DNA of 64,000 bases from Nocardia veterana NBRC 100344 (GCF_000308855.1 NZ_BAGM01000056.1:1-64000), one strand, 5' to 3'. Counted from the first letter of the stretch, positions 25,741-35,805 are shown. The notes: generated by a model from the letters alone, not told the origin. A program made the numbers and translations.

Positions 25741-26497
25741 AACACTTGCCCTTCTCGACTTCCGACCGGATCAGCGTACACCCGGGCAACCCCCTCCGGC
25801 GGGGTGAAAACGACACGCAATTCCCCTGATTCGGCCGTGTCGTTATCGACGAGGCGGCTTGCGCTACCGGACATTTCGGGCATTTGGTCAGTTGATTCAC
25901 AGCCGGGTGAGTGGTTGCCGAAGTAGTGCTCCCGCAGTCCTGGCAAACCTCCGGCCCGAGTGTGGCGCCGGGCCGGATTCCGCGCCGGCGGGGGCGCCGG
26001 TGGCCGAACGGGTGGCGGCAGGTTGGGCGAAATGTCGAATTATTCTGCGCGCCAGGGATTCCGGCCCATGGTTGGCGAAAGATGGTGCGATATTTCGGAT
26101 TGTTCGAAATGTCCGAAAAGGTCGGCCGGGAATTGCGTTCCGGAGAGCGTGCCTGGGGGCGAAATGGTTGGAATTCAGCGTGTTTCGAGGGGGTGGATTC
26201 GGCGCGCCCGCCGGCGGGATCGACGCCCGAGCGCGGCCGGCTCCCACCTTCGGTGGGTGATGTCGGGCGCTCCGGGTGCGACGGTGTGCCGGCGGGGCCC
26301 GTGACCCGGTCCCGGCGCCGAGGAGCGGGGGCGCATGTTTTGCCTCGCGGTTGCCCGCACGGCCGGATTCACCCCACGCGATCCGACGGGCGGCCCGGGT
26401 CCGAGCCAGGTGCGAGACCCACCGCACCGATACGCAGTCGTGCCCGGAAAACAAATCTCCGGGCGTGTCGCTGTGCCCGCGGTCACGGCGCCGGTAC
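25741..26497. other. Long gene-free region upstream of uvrB
   Basis: About 760 bases without a convincing ORF on either strand; predicted translations are Arg/Pro-rich and differ from local coding style. It contains nested dyads at 26092-26118: ATTTCG/CGAAAT within TTTCGG/CCGAAA. It could be a decayed gene, a long regulatory region or an unrecognised RNA. Confidence 0.45.
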
Positions 26498-26520
26498 TTG
26501 TCGGTGGGGCGGCCTACCCT
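26498..26520 (+). promoter_or_regulatory. RecA-independent DNA-damage promoter (PafBC type) of uvrB
   Basis: TTGTCGGTG (26498-26506), eight bases, then TACCCT (26515-26520) matches the mycobacterial RecA-NDp consensus TTGTCRGTG-N8-TANNNT. The -10 ends seven bases before the uvrB ATG, so the transcript is leaderless. Confidence 0.85.
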
Positions 26521-26527
26521 GGTGACC

Positions 26528-28711
26528 ATGGCTTTCGCAACGGAGATCCCCGCGGATTCGGACGCACCCGGCGGGCAGCCGCTGGCGCATTCGGAATTCC
26601 GGCCGATCGGGTCGATCGAACGCTCCGACGGGCGGTTCGAGGTCGTGAGCGAGCATCAGCCCGCCGGTGACCAGCCCGCCGCGATCGCGGAGCTGGAGCG
26701 GCGGCTCCGGGCAGGGGAGAAGGATGTGGTGCTGCTCGGCGCCACCGGTACCGGTAAGTCGGCGACCGCCGCCTGGCTGATCGAGCGGGTGCAGCGACCC
26801 ACCCTGGTGATGGCGCCGAACAAGACGCTGGCCGCCCAGTTGGCCAACGAGCTGCGCGAGATGCTGCCGCACAACGCGGTGGAGTACTTCGTCTCCTACT
26901 ACGACTACTACCAGCCCGAGGCCTACATCGCGCAGACCGATACCTACATCGAGAAGGACTCCTCGATCAACGACGATGTGGAGCGGCTACGGCATTCGGC
27001 GACGTCGAGCCTGCTCTCGCGCCGCGATGTGGTCGTGGTCGCCTCGGTCTCGTGCATCTACGGCCTGGGTACGCCGCAGTCGTATCTCGATCGTTCGATC
27101 CAGCTGGAGGTGGGTAGCGAGGTCGACCGCGACCGGCTGCTGCGGCTGTTGGTCGACGTTCAGTACACGCGCAACGACATGGCCTTCACCCGGGGCTCGT
27201 TCCGGGTCCGCGGCGATACGGTCGAGATCATCCCCTCCTACGAGGAACTCGCGGTGCGCATCGAGTTCTTCGGCGACGAGATCGAGGCGCTGTACTACCT
27301 GCACCCGTTGACCGGCGATGTGGTGCGTCAGGTCGACACGCTGCGTATCTTCCCCGCGACACACTACGTCGCCGGGCCGGAACGAATGGAGCGCGCGGTC
27401 GCCGATATCGAGACCGAACTCGAGCAGCGGCTGGCCGAACTGGAGCGGCAGGGCAAACTGCTCGAGGCCCAGCGGCTGCGGATGCGCACCCAGTACGACC
27501 TGGAGATGATCCGGCAGGTCGGGTTCTGCTCCGGGATCGAGAACTATTCGCGCCACATCGACGGCCGCCCGGCCGGGTCCGCGCCGGCGACGCTGCTCGA
27601 CTACTTCCCGGAGGACTTCCTGCTGATCATCGACGAGTCGCATGTGACCGTCCCGCAGATCGGCGGAATGTACGAAGGCGATATGTCGCGCAAGCGCAAC
27701 CTGGTCGAATACGGATTCCGGCTGCCGTCCGCCGTGGACAACCGGCCGCTGACCTGGGAGGAGTTCGCCGACCGCATCGGCCAGACCGTATACATGTCGG
27801 CGACCCCGGGTCCCTACGAACTGGGCAGCACCGGCGGTGAGTTCGTCGAGCAGGTGATTCGCCCGACCGGCCTCGTCGACCCCCAGGTGGTGGTGAAACC
27901 GACGAAGGGGCAGATCGACGATCTGGTGCACGAGATCCGGCTGCGCACCGAGCGCGACGAGCGGGTGCTGGTCACCACCCTGACCAAGAAGATGGCCGAG
28001 GATCTCACCGACTATCTACTCGGACTGGGGGTGCGGGTGCGGTACCTGCACTCGGAGATCGACACCCTGCGACGGGTCGAGCTGCTGCGTCAGCTCCGGT
28101 TGGGCGAATACGACGTGTTGGTCGGCATCAACCTCCTGCGCGAAGGTCTCGACCTGCCCGAGGTGTCGCTGGTGGCGATCCTGGATGCCGACAAGGAGGG
28201 CTTCCTGCGCAGTAGCACGAGCCTCATCCAGACGATCGGCCGCGCCGCCCGCAACGTGTCCGGTGAAGTGCACATGTACGCCGACAAGATCACCGACTCG
28301 ATGCGGCAGGCCATCGACGAGACCGAGCGCCGGCGCGCCAAGCAGATCGCCTACAACGAGGCGAACGGCATCGATCCGAAACCGCTGCGCAAGAAGATCG
28401 CCGACATTCTCGATCAGGTGTATCGGGAGGCGGACGAGACGGAGGTCGAGGTCGGCGGCTCGGGCCGCAACGCCAGTCGCGGCCGTCGCGCCCAGGGGGA
28501 GCCAGGCCGGGCCGTCAGCGCCGGCGTCTACGAGGGTCGCGATATCGCGAATATGCCGCGCGCCGAACTGGCCGACCTGGTCGCCCAGCTCACCGATCAG
28601 ATGATGAACGCCGCCCGCGAACTGCAATTCGAGCTGGCCGGCCGGCTGCGTGACGAGATCGCGGATCTGAAGAAGGAGTTGCGGGGGATGGATGCCGCCG
28701 GGTTGAAATGA
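26528..28711 (+). CDS. uvrB: Excinuclease ABC subunit B
   Basis: 727-residue UvrB, the damage-verification helicase-like subunit of nucleotide excision repair. Walker A is GATGTGKS (71-78). The beta-hairpin that clamps one strand is in [12 protein letters not shown]. Helicase motifs include [18 protein letters not shown] and the QTIGRAARN arginine-finger block. The C-terminal UVR motif (about 690-727), which contacts UvrC, closes the protein. The ATG at 26528 is set by the promoter; the frame opens much further upstream but that part has no UvrB similarity. uvrA, 10 kb away, carries the same promoter type, so the two are co-induced by DNA damage. Confidence 0.97.
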   Translation: MAFATEIPADSDAPGGQPLAHSEFRPIGSIERSDGRFEVVSEHQPAGDQPAAIAELERRLRAGEKDVVLLGATGTGKSATAAWLIERVQRPTLVMAPNKTLAAQLANELREMLPHNAVEYFVSYYDYYQPEAYIAQTDTYIEKDSSINDDVERLRHSATSSLLSRRDVVVVASVSCIYGLGTPQSYLDRSIQLEVGSEVDRDRLLRLLVDVQYTRNDMAFTRGSFRVRGDTVEIIPSYEELAVRIEFFGDEIEALYYLHPLTGDVVRQVDTLRIFPATHYVAGPERMERAVADIETELEQRLAELERQGKLLEAQRLRMRTQYDLEMIRQVGFCSGIENYSRHIDGRPAGSAPATLLDYFPEDFLLIIDESHVTVPQIGGMYEGDMSRKRNLVEYGFRLPSAVDNRPLTWEEFADRIGQTVYMSATPGPYELGSTGGEFVEQVIRPTGLVDPQVVVKPTKGQIDDLVHEIRLRTERDERVLVTTLTKKMAEDLTDYLLGLGVRVRYLHSEIDTLRRVELLRQLRLGEYDVLVGINLLREGLDLPEVSLVAILDADKEGFLRSSTSLIQTIGRAARNVSGEVHMYADKITDSMRQAIDETERRRAKQIAYNEANGIDPKPLRKKIADILDQVYREADETEVEVGGSGRNASRGRRAQGEPGRAVSAGVYEGRDIANMPRAELADLVAQLTDQMMNAARELQFELAGRLRDEIADLKKELRGMDAAGLK

Positions 28712-28744
28712 GCTCCCGGACAGTCTCTTTCCCGCGAACGTGGC

Positions 28745-28769
28745 GGTGCCCCGGTCGGGCCGGGGCACC
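28745..28769. terminator. Terminator between uvrB and VOC gene
   Basis: GGTGCCCCGG (28745-28754) pairs with CCGGGGCACC (28760-28769) around a five-base loop, between convergent genes. Confidence 0.75.
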
Positions 28770-28782
28770 CGCGCGGCCCGGA

Positions 28783-29253
28783 TCAGCCCTGGGTGGCCAT
28801 CCATTCGTCCACCCGCCGCTCGGCCTCTTCGCGGGAGACGTCCTCGATCCGCGTCATGACGACCCACCGATGGCCGAACGGATCCATCACCAGGCCGTAG
28901 CGGTCGCCGGTGACGAAGGTCTGCGGTTGCTCGACCCGGGCCGCGCCGTGCGCCTCGGCGCGGGCCACGACCGCGTCCGCGTCGGGGCAGTAGTGCACGA
29001 TGCTGGTGTGAACCCAGCCCGATTCGGGTGCGCGCACCCCGTGGTCGGGGATCGGCATACCCACCTGGATCGTCGAATCGCCGATGGCCAGTTCGGCGTG
29101 CGCCGCCTGACCGTCGGGAAGGTCGTTGCGGCTCAGCACCTTTGCGCCGAAGACCGCGGAATAGAACTCGATGGCCTTGTTGCCGTCCGGCACCGCGAGG
29201 AAACAGTTGATGGCGTGATAGCCCTCGGGGATCGGGTTGACATCGTTGCTCAT
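28783..29253 (-). CDS. VOC/glyoxalase-like (PhnB-type) protein
   Basis: 156-residue vicinal-oxygen-chelate fold protein. The first module is YHAINCFLAVPDGNKAIEFYSAVFGAKVLSR and the second ends in RYGLVMDPFGHRWVVMTR, the classic VOC ending. It is of the PhnB/3-demethylubiquinone-like subgroup whose functions include glyoxalase, dioxygenase and drug-binding activities; which applies is unknown. The ATG at 29253 is chosen as the first residue before the fold. It is divergent from the AraC-family gene at 29321 with 67 bases between, so that regulator may control it. Confidence 0.8.
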   Translation of the reverse strand: MSNDVNPIPEGYHAINCFLAVPDGNKAIEFYSAVFGAKVLSRNDLPDGQAAHAELAIGDSTIQVGMPIPDHGVRAPESGWVHTSIVHYCPDADAVVARAEAHGAARVEQPQTFVTGDRYGLVMDPFGHRWVVMTRIEDVSREEAERRVDEWMATQG

Positions 29254-29320
29254 GCCCACCACTTTCGGCGAAGCCGCCGCGAAGATCTTGTAAGAACGCG
29301 ACCGGCGCCAGGAGGCGGCC

Positions 29321-30208
29321 GTGTCGCGGGCTGACGCTCGGCCGCAACCGGCTGCGCTGCAGCCGGTTCCGGTGCCGCCGCCGGAGGTGACCAAAGGGAT
29401 CCTGCATCCGCGGGAGCAGGCGCGTTACCGCCGCCTGGAACGGTTCCCGGCCGGGCCGGTCACGGCGGAGTACGTCGAGTGGTATTGGTCGGTGTCCTGG
29501 GATCTGCGCGGCCGCGAGCCGTATCAGGCGCAGGTGTTGCCGTTTCCCTCGATCAATGTGACCTTCGAGGACAGCGACACCCGCCGCGGCGGATTCGTCA
29601 ATGGCGTCAGTACCGCCAAGTTCGTCCGGGAATTGTCCGGCCGGGGGCAGACCTTCGCCGCCAAGTTCCGGCCCGGCGGTTTCGGCGCCTTCACCGGCGT
29701 CGACGTGGGTGCGCTGCGTGATACGGCGGTCGAGCTGACCGAGGTGCTTCCGGAATCCGCCGGTCTGGCCGAACAGGTGCTCGCGGCCTCCCATGCCGAG
29801 CAGCGGCGCGCGATCGTCGACGCCTTCTTCGCCCGCGCGGTACGGCACACCGAGCCCGATGACACCTATCGGCTGGTGCTGCGCATCATCGCGGCGATGG
29901 AAGCCGACCGCGATCTCACCCGCGTCGATCAGGTCACCGACCGGTTCGACATCCCGGTCCGGACCCTGCAGCGGTTGTTCCGTCGCTATGTCGGCGCCGG
30001 ACCAAAATGGGTGCTGCGCCGCTATCGCCTGCAGGACGGTGCGCAACTGCTGGCGCAGGGCCGCACCGACGACCTGGCGGCGCTGGCGCTGGATCTTGGC
30101 TATTTCGATCAGGCCCATTTCAGCCGCGAATTTGCGAACGAGATCGGAATGGCACCGCTGGAATACGCCCGCGCCTCGTTACTGTCACAGCACGCCACAC
30201 CGCAGTAG
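29321..30208 (+). CDS. AraC-family transcriptional regulator
   Basis: 295 residues. The N-terminal sensing domain (about 25-170) has the PFPSINVTFEDSD and FAAKFRPGGFGAFTG elements of the actinobacterial DUF6597-like group. The C-terminal AraC DNA-binding domain (about 195-290) shows RFDIPVRTLQRLFRRYVGAGPKWVLRRYRLQDG and LALDLGYFDQAHFSREFANEIGMAPLEY. The GTG at 29321 is preceded by AGGAGG at five bases. It is divergent from the VOC gene and followed 120 bases later by DoxX. Confidence 0.88.
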   Translation: MSRADARPQPAALQPVPVPPPEVTKGILHPREQARYRRLERFPAGPVTAEYVEWYWSVSWDLRGREPYQAQVLPFPSINVTFEDSDTRRGGFVNGVSTAKFVRELSGRGQTFAAKFRPGGFGAFTGVDVGALRDTAVELTEVLPESAGLAEQVLAASHAEQRRAIVDAFFARAVRHTEPDDTYRLVLRIIAAMEADRDLTRVDQVTDRFDIPVRTLQRLFRRYVGAGPKWVLRRYRLQDGAQLLAQGRTDDLAALALDLGYFDQAHFSREFANEIGMAPLEYARASLLSQHATPQ

Positions 30209-30328
30209 CCGGCCCCGGAGCGATGATCCCCCGTGGATCCGGGGGCGGGGAATATCGGGAACCATAAGTAGTTGAATTCTGTACTACCAGCCCGGCAGTA
30301 GCGCTGCCGGTCGACAGAGGAGTTCGCG

Positions 30329-30745
30329 ATGAGTGTTCTGGTATTGATCGGGCGCATCCTGTTCGTCATCCTGTTCGCCAGTTCGGCCATCGGGCATCTG
30401 ACCCAGGCGGATGCGATGGCGGGTTACGCCCGCAGCAAGGGTGTTCCCATGCCGAAGGAGGCCGTGCTGGGGTCGGGCGTGGTCCTGCTGCTCGGTGCGC
30501 TGAGCGTGCTGCTCGGCGTCTGGGCCGATCTGGGCGCGCTGTTGCTGTTCGTATTCCTGGTGCCGACCGCATTCCTCATGCATCCGTTCTGGAAGGAATC
30601 CGATGCGCAGGCCAAACAGGGCGAGATGATCCATTTCAACAAGGATCTGGCGTTGGCGGGCGCGGCGCTGATGCTGTTCGCCTTCTTCGCGCACGTCGAC
30701 GATCTCGGCGCCACAATCACCGGTCCGCTATTCCACCTCGGCTGA
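30329..30745 (+). CDS. DoxX family membrane protein
   Basis: 138-residue integral membrane protein with about four membrane segments (2-22, 47-66, 69-88, 107-125). It starts LIGRILFVILFASSAIGHLTQ and keeps the DoxX features around PMPKEAVLGSGVVLLLGAL and the LMHPFWKES loop. In mycobacteria a DoxX protein works with superoxide dismutase and a thiosulfate sulfurtransferase; neither is nearby, so the role here is open. The ATG at 30329 is preceded by AGAGGAG. Confidence 0.85.
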   Translation: MSVLVLIGRILFVILFASSAIGHLTQADAMAGYARSKGVPMPKEAVLGSGVVLLLGALSVLLGVWADLGALLLFVFLVPTAFLMHPFWKESDAQAKQGEMIHFNKDLALAGAALMLFAFFAHVDDLGATITGPLFHLG

Positions 30746-31185
30746 ACGTCGCACAGTCACGCAATTTCGTAATCCCGGTAATTGCGCGGCCATTCCATCG
30801 GGCCGCGGTTCCGTGACCGACAGCGCGAATTGTGAGTTCTCACGAGTGGCCCGGCCGCCGTTCGTGTGCTCGGGGCAATCGGCGGGCGGGCAAATGGAGA
30901 ATGTGTTGTTGTGACGAAAATCCCAGTGCCCCAACCAGGTTCGGCGCTGCGATGCCGGTCGCATCCGGCTTGCGCCGCCGACCGCATCGGCGCTGGTGAG
31001 GCGGGTTCGGCCGGCCTTCCGACGCGGTCGGTGTGGGATGGGTGGCGAAGGGCACCGGGTGTGATGTGTTGCGATTTCTGAGGATTCCGGCTCGATAACG
31101 GTTATGGTCTAGCGCAGTTGCCGCGCGTGTGTTTCTGCTCGGAATTGCGCGCCGGCATCCGCCCACTTGTACGTTTGGAGGAAAG
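30746..31185. other. Gene-free region upstream of universal stress gene
   Basis: About 440 bases without a supported ORF; the minus-strand candidates lack start sites and family features. A TATGGT hexamer at 31103-31108 and GGAGGAAAG before the ATG indicate a leadered transcript for the next gene. Nothing else is recognised. Confidence 0.4.
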
Positions 31186-31638
31186 ATGACCGCCTACCGG
31201 TCCATTGTCGTCGGTACCGATGGCTCGGACTCGTCGTATGTCGCTGTCGAGAAGGCCGCCGCATTGGCCGGCGACGCGGGCGCCACCCTGTACGTCGCGT
31301 GCGCGTACTACCCGACCGACGACCGCGATGTGGCCGCCGCGGCCGACGTCCTCAAGGACGAGGCCTATCAGGTGCGCGGCTCCGCCCCGACCAACGAGAT
31401 CCTGCGGGTCGCGCGGGACAAGGCCGTCGCCGCCGGCGCGACCAACGTCATCGAGAAGGCCGTTGTCGGCGAACCCGTGGAATCGCTGCTGAATCTGGTC
31501 AAGGAGGTCGACGCCGATCTGCTGGTCGTCGGTAACCGGGGCCTCAACACCCTCACCGGCCGCCTGCTCGGCTCCGTGCCGTCGGACGTCGCCCGCAAGT
31601 CTCGTAGCGACGTCCTCATCGTGCACACCGTTCGCTGA
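31186..31638 (+). CDS. Universal stress protein, TB15.3/Rv1636-like
   Basis: 150-residue single-domain UspA protein, adenine-nucleotide binding. It opens YRSIVVGTDGSDSS and ends with VDADLLVVGNRGLNTLTGRLLGSVPSDVARKSRSDVLIVHTV, which contains the G-2x-G-9x-G-S ATP-binding motif. The M. tuberculosis protein at the same map position (Rv1636) binds cAMP. It forms a dimer and buffers or senses nucleotides in stress. The ATG at 31186 has GGAGGAAAG upstream. Convergent with the HelD-like gene. Confidence 0.92.
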   Translation: MTAYRSIVVGTDGSDSSYVAVEKAAALAGDAGATLYVACAYYPTDDRDVAAAADVLKDEAYQVRGSAPTNEILRVARDKAVAAGATNVIEKAVVGEPVESLLNLVKEVDADLLVVGNRGLNTLTGRLLGSVPSDVARKSRSDVLIVHTVR

Positions 31639-31665
31639 CCCGCCGATCGTCCCGGCCCGGGGTGC

Positions 31666-34041
31666 TCAGCGCAGTGCGCCGAGGACCTCGGGCAGCGCGC
31701 CGGTGTGCACGACCGATAATCGCTGCGTCGCGCGAGTGAGCGCCACGTAGAGATCGTTGAGGCCGCGCGGCGATTCGTCCAGGATCGCCTGCGGTTCCAC
31801 CAGTACGACGGCGTCGAATTCCAGGCCCTTCACCTCCGCGACCGTCAGCACCCGGACGGAATCGCCTGCCAGCGAAGCGAATTCACCGACGGTCGCATGC
31901 GGGGCGAGGACGGCGGTGATACCCGGCCGCTCCGCCTCCGCCGCCACCAACTCGGTGACCGCGGCGAGCGATCCACCCACCGGCACCTGCACCGCCCGCG
32001 GCGGGAAGCCGGATTCGCGCACCGACCGCGGGATCGTCGCCTCCGGATCGATGGCCGCCAGCACATCGGCGGCCACCGCCATGATCTCGGCGGGGGTGCG
32101 GTAGTTGACCGTCAGTTCGGTCAGCTTCCAGCGTTGGGCGACATACGGTTCGAGCATTCGCTGCCAGGACGAGGCACCGGCCGGATCGCCGGTCTGCGCC
32201 ACATCTCCGACCACTGTCACCCAGCGGTTCGGGATCCGTCGCATCACCATTCGCCAGGCCATCTCCGACAGCTCCTGGGCCTCGTCGATGATCACGTGGC
32301 CGTAGGTCCAGCTCCGATCGCCCGCCGCGCGTTCCGCGGTGGTCTGGCGATTGCGCACATGCTGGCGTTCGGCGAGTTGGCCGGCGTCGATGAGGTCGTA
32401 GGCCATCAGGATCTCCGGATCCAGATCGTCTTCGAGGTCCTGCGGCGCCGAACCGGTCAGGATGTCGAGCGCCTCCTGGGCCTCGGCCAGCTGCGCCCGC
32501 CAGCGGCGTCGCGACCGCTCCCGCTCCTCGGCGTCGTCGATGCCGAGCAGTTCGGCCAGCTCGTCGAGCAGCGGCGCATCGGCGGCGGAGAATTCGGGCT
32601 CGCCGCCCGGTCCGGCGGCGCGGAACAGCTCCTTGCGGTCCTCGGCGCTCAGCTTGTCCGCCGCGCGGGCCAAGCGCTGGGGGTCGGCCCACAGCTCCGC
32701 CAGCACCTGTTGCGGGGTGAGGATCGGCCACAGCTGTGCGATCGCGTGCTGGATACCGGCGTCGGCGCGCATCTCGTCGCGGATCTCGGTGAGATCGGCC
32801 TGGCTCAGCAGATTGCGGGCGTTACCCGCGGGCCGGCGGCCGGCGGCGGCATCGGCTTCGTCGACGGTGTCGGCGAACTGGTCCTTACCGATGATCTGAG
32901 CCAGCTGATCGGTCAGCGCGTCGACCACCGCCGCCGCGAAGATCGGGCGAGCGAGGTTGTGCGGCCGCCGGGACGAGCGCGCCCGGCCCCGGGCCCGGGT
33001 GGCGATCTTGCGATCCAGCGTCAGCTCGTACCCGTCGAAGTCGAGGCGGACCGGTTCACTCGGGACCTCCTGCCGGTCGCGCACCGCCTTCTTCAGCACA
33101 TCGATCATCTCCAGCGAACCCTTGAGCTCGCCGGCGCGCAGCGAATCCTCCAGTGTCGCTTCCACTCCCGGATAGAGATTGCCGATAGTGGAAAGCAGCA
33201 CCCCGGTTTCCCCGAGCGAGGGCAGCACCTGGCCGATGTAGTCGAGGAAGGTCGAATTGGGTCCGATGATCAGGACGCCGGCCTTGTCCAGCTGCTGGCG
33301 GTAGGTGTAGAGCAGATAGGCCGCGCGATGCAGTGCCACCGCCGTCTTCCCGGTGCCCGGGCCGCCCTGAACGACCAGCACACTGCGGTGCTCGGAGCGG
33401 ATGATGGCATCCTGCTCGCTCTGGATCGTCTCGACGATATCGGTCATATGCCCGGTGCGAGCGGCGTTGAGGGCCGTCAGCAGGGCGCTCTCACTGCCGA
33501 CCCCACCGTCGTCGGAATCGATGGCCCCGGCGCGGCGCGCGGCGTCGAGATCGAGATATTCGTCGCTGATCCCGGTGACCGTGCGGTTGCGCGACCGGAT
33601 GTGGCGGCGGCGGGTCACCCCGTCGGGCGCGGCGGTGGTCGCCAGGTAGAACGGGCGTGCCAGCGGCGCCCGCCAATCCAGCAGCAGCGTGGCGTAGTCG
33701 TCCTCCTCGTCGAGGATGCCGAGCCGGCCGATGTAGCGGTATTCGCCGTCGGCCGTGTCGGAGCTCGCCTCGGCCGCCAGATCGATGCGGCCGAAACACA
33801 GACCGTTCTCGGCGGCATCGTATTTCGCCAGGTCCTCGGAGTAGAGCTGGGTGAACGATTCGCGCTCGCTGCGAGCCTGCGGCGTCCCGCCGGATTCGAG
33901 CAGTACCGTGCGCAGCCGGCGTTGAGCGTATGCGCGCATCCCGTCCAGCCGCTCGTAGAGCAGGCTGAGGTAGCTCTGCTCACGCTCCAATTCGGCCGCA
34001 CGGTCGCCGGCCGGGCGATCCTCGGTGAGGCGATCGGGCAA
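31666..34041 (-). CDS. HelD/HelR-type RNA polymerase-associated ATPase (UvrD-like)
   Basis: 791-residue superfamily 1 helicase-like ATPase. It has an N-terminal coiled-coil (ELEREQSYLSLLYERLDGMRAYAQRRL), Walker A VVQGGPGTGKTAVALHRAAYLLYTY, a central 250-residue insertion, Walker B VIIDEAQELSEMAW, then VVGDVAQTGDP and the C-terminal LYVALTRATQRLSVVH. This layout is that of HelD proteins, which enter RNA polymerase and recycle stalled complexes; the HelR subgroup displaces rifamycins. Which subgroup applies cannot be told by eye. A TTG at 34041 is the best start: AAGGAG lies exactly seven bases upstream, whereas the longer GTG start at 34062 has no ribosome-binding site and would put that AAGGAG inside the gene. 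Confidence 0.85.
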   Translation of the reverse strand: MPDRLTEDRPAGDRAAELEREQSYLSLLYERLDGMRAYAQRRLRTVLLESGGTPQARSERESFTQLYSEDLAKYDAAENGLCFGRIDLAAEASSDTADGEYRYIGRLGILDEEDDYATLLLDWRAPLARPFYLATTAAPDGVTRRRHIRSRNRTVTGISDEYLDLDAARRAGAIDSDDGGVGSESALLTALNAARTGHMTDIVETIQSEQDAIIRSEHRSVLVVQGGPGTGKTAVALHRAAYLLYTYRQQLDKAGVLIIGPNSTFLDYIGQVLPSLGETGVLLSTIGNLYPGVEATLEDSLRAGELKGSLEMIDVLKKAVRDRQEVPSEPVRLDFDGYELTLDRKIATRARGRARSSRRPHNLARPIFAAAVVDALTDQLAQIIGKDQFADTVDEADAAAGRRPAGNARNLLSQADLTEIRDEMRADAGIQHAIAQLWPILTPQQVLAELWADPQRLARAADKLSAEDRKELFRAAGPGGEPEFSAADAPLLDELAELLGIDDAEERERSRRRWRAQLAEAQEALDILTGSAPQDLEDDLDPEILMAYDLIDAGQLAERQHVRNRQTTAERAAGDRSWTYGHVIIDEAQELSEMAWRMVMRRIPNRWVTVVGDVAQTGDPAGASSWQRMLEPYVAQRWKLTELTVNYRTPAEIMAVAADVLAAIDPEATIPRSVRESGFPPRAVQVPVGGSLAAVTELVAAEAERPGITAVLAPHATVGEFASLAGDSVRVLTVAEVKGLEFDAVVLVEPQAILDESPRGLNDLYVALTRATQRLSVVHTGALPEVLGALR

Positions 34042-34204
34042 AACGGAACTCCTTGTCACCACAGGGCCGAGCCGGCCGCGCGCGAAGAGAACGGAATCGT
34101 CGAGTCTAGTTCGGCTTTCCCGGACTTGCCGTATCCGCAGGTGAACGCGGTGCCGACCCGGTAGTGAAATAGTGCACCACCGGACCGGAACGGTACTAGG
34201 GCGC

Positions 34205-35545
34205 TCAGGAGGCGTGCGTATTGTTCGGTCGCCGCCCCAGGGCGCTGCTCTCGGAGGTGGCCGGTTTGGCGCGGTACATCGCCAGGTCCGCGTCGTGCAG
34301 GACCGCCTCCGGGGTGCGCGGGTCGCCCGGCTGTAGCGCAGTGACGCCGATCGAGGCCTCGATGTGGATGCGGTGTCCCCGGGCGATGATCGGTTCCGCC
34401 ATCGTCTGGCGCAGCCGGGCGATCAGCCCGTCCAGGTCGGCGGGCTGGGTTCGGCCCGACAGCAGCACCAGGAATTCGTCCCCGCCGATGCGGCCGACCA
34501 CATCGTCGGTACGCAACCCGCGTTGCAGGCGCTGGGCCACGATCTGCAGCACGGTATCGCCGATGGCATGGCCGAGGGTGTCGTTGATGGATTTGAATCC
34601 GTCGAGATCGATGAACAGCACATTCGAGACCGGAGCCTGTTCGTCGACACCGAGCGCGGTCGCCAGCCGGGAGAGCACCAGTGAGCGGTTGGCCAGCCCG
34701 GTGAGCGGGTCGTGGGTGGCCTGGTACTCCAATTGCCTTCGGCTGGCACGGAATTCGGTGACATCGTTGAACGAGGACACGGCCGGTGAATCGGGCGCGC
34801 CGGGATTGAGCAGACGGCTCGAACCCGACAGCCAGCGGCGCTGCCCGTCCGGGCGGTCCACGCCGAAGACGTAGCGGGAGATGGTCTCGCCGGTGGCGAG
34901 GGTCCGGGCCACCGGATGATGGTTCGGCGCCAGCGGCTGGGCGTTGGAGTCCAGCAGGGACAGCGGCAGCGAGTCGATGCGCCGGCCGACCAGGTTGTCG
35001 CCCTCGTGGCCGAAGATGCGCAGTGCGGCGGGGTTGATCGATTCGATCCGGCCGTCGCGGTCGATGACGACCACACCCTCCTCGAGTTGTGACACCACGG
35101 CGGTGAAATGTTGTTCGGCGCGGCGCTGGGCGGCCTCGGCCCGCCGCTGCGCGGTGAGGTCGTGGATCACCACCTGGTACGCGAGCCGGTTCTGCCAGAC
35201 GGTCAGCACGGATACCGTCTCCACGTCGACCGCTCGGCCGTCGCACCGGATCAGCGTCATCTCCGCGGTCTCGGAGGCATCGCCGGTCTGGTGCAAGCGG
35301 GCGATGCGCTCCATCATCGCCGGTACGTCCCGATGCGCCACGAACTGGGTCACCGGGTGGCCGACCACCTCGTCCACGCCGGACGCGGCCAACAGTCGCA
35401 CGATCGCCGGATTCGCGTACACGACGACGCCGTCCTCGTGGACGACGACCCCGTCGGGACTGTGCTCGACCAGGGTGCGGTACCGCTGGGCGAGCTGTTC
35501 GGCATCGATCACGGCGTCGGTCCGGTTCTCACCTGCCTCAACCAC
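34205..35545 (-). CDS. PAS-PAS-GGDEF diguanylate cyclase
   Basis: 446-residue soluble signalling protein. Two PAS domains (about 20-130 and 145-265: YRTLVEHSPDGVVVHEDGVVVYAN and FTAVVSQLEEGVVVIDRDGRIESIN) precede a GGDEF domain (about 280-440). The active-site motif is an intact RIGGDEF. RTDD lies five residues before it, matching the RxxD inhibitory I-site, so it is likely an active cyclase making c-di-GMP with product inhibition. The PAS domains sense an unknown signal; no membrane segment. The GTG at 35545 is chosen because AGGGGG lies six bases upstream; the longer frame from 35563 would include it. Confidence 0.9.
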   Translation of the reverse strand: MVEAGENRTDAVIDAEQLAQRYRTLVEHSPDGVVVHEDGVVVYANPAIVRLLAASGVDEVVGHPVTQFVAHRDVPAMMERIARLHQTGDASETAEMTLIRCDGRAVDVETVSVLTVWQNRLAYQVVIHDLTAQRRAEAAQRRAEQHFTAVVSQLEEGVVVIDRDGRIESINPAALRIFGHEGDNLVGRRIDSLPLSLLDSNAQPLAPNHHPVARTLATGETISRYVFGVDRPDGQRRWLSGSSRLLNPGAPDSPAVSSFNDVTEFRASRRQLEYQATHDPLTGLANRSLVLSRLATALGVDEQAPVSNVLFIDLDGFKSINDTLGHAIGDTVLQIVAQRLQRGLRTDDVVGRIGGDEFLVLLSGRTQPADLDGLIARLRQTMAEPIIARGHRIHIEASIGVTALQPGDPRTPEAVLHDADLAMYRAKPATSESSALGRRPNNTHAS

Positions 35546-35616
35546 ATGTAACCCCCTGATCATGGACTGTTCAGGTCAATCGGCGCACGGATCATTCTCA
35601 TGGTGACGCATGAGGG

Positions 35617-35633
35617 ATCACAGCGCCTGTGAT
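35617..35633. promoter_or_regulatory. ATCACAG-CGC-CTGTGAT palindrome
   Basis: Perfect 7-base arms in the divergent gap between the GGDEF gene and the ketosynthase gene. A second dyad, CCTGT/ACAGG, follows at about 35675-35695. Candidate operator for either gene. Confidence 0.45.
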
Positions 35634-35805
35634 ATTGGTTCGGTCACAGTTCGAGTTCTTCATCGGGCCTGTGAGTGATCATGACAGGTGGCCGATTCCA
35701 TTGTGATCAGGAACGGTACGCTGTCGGGTTCGGGTTCGAGACCGGAGGCGGTGTCGGACCGGGCGAACGCCGGGCGCATCAGCCGGGCCGGGTGTAGGAG
35801 CAGGA

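Noticed and set aside
25897-26529. ORFs of about 205 codons on both strands in the gap before uvrB
   Set aside because: Neither has a start signal, domain or codon pattern like the neighbours; both overlap each other almost completely.
31897-34164. A 755-codon frame antisense to the HelD-like gene
   Set aside because: Composition is non-protein-like and the minus-strand gene has complete helicase motifs and a strong ribosome-binding site.
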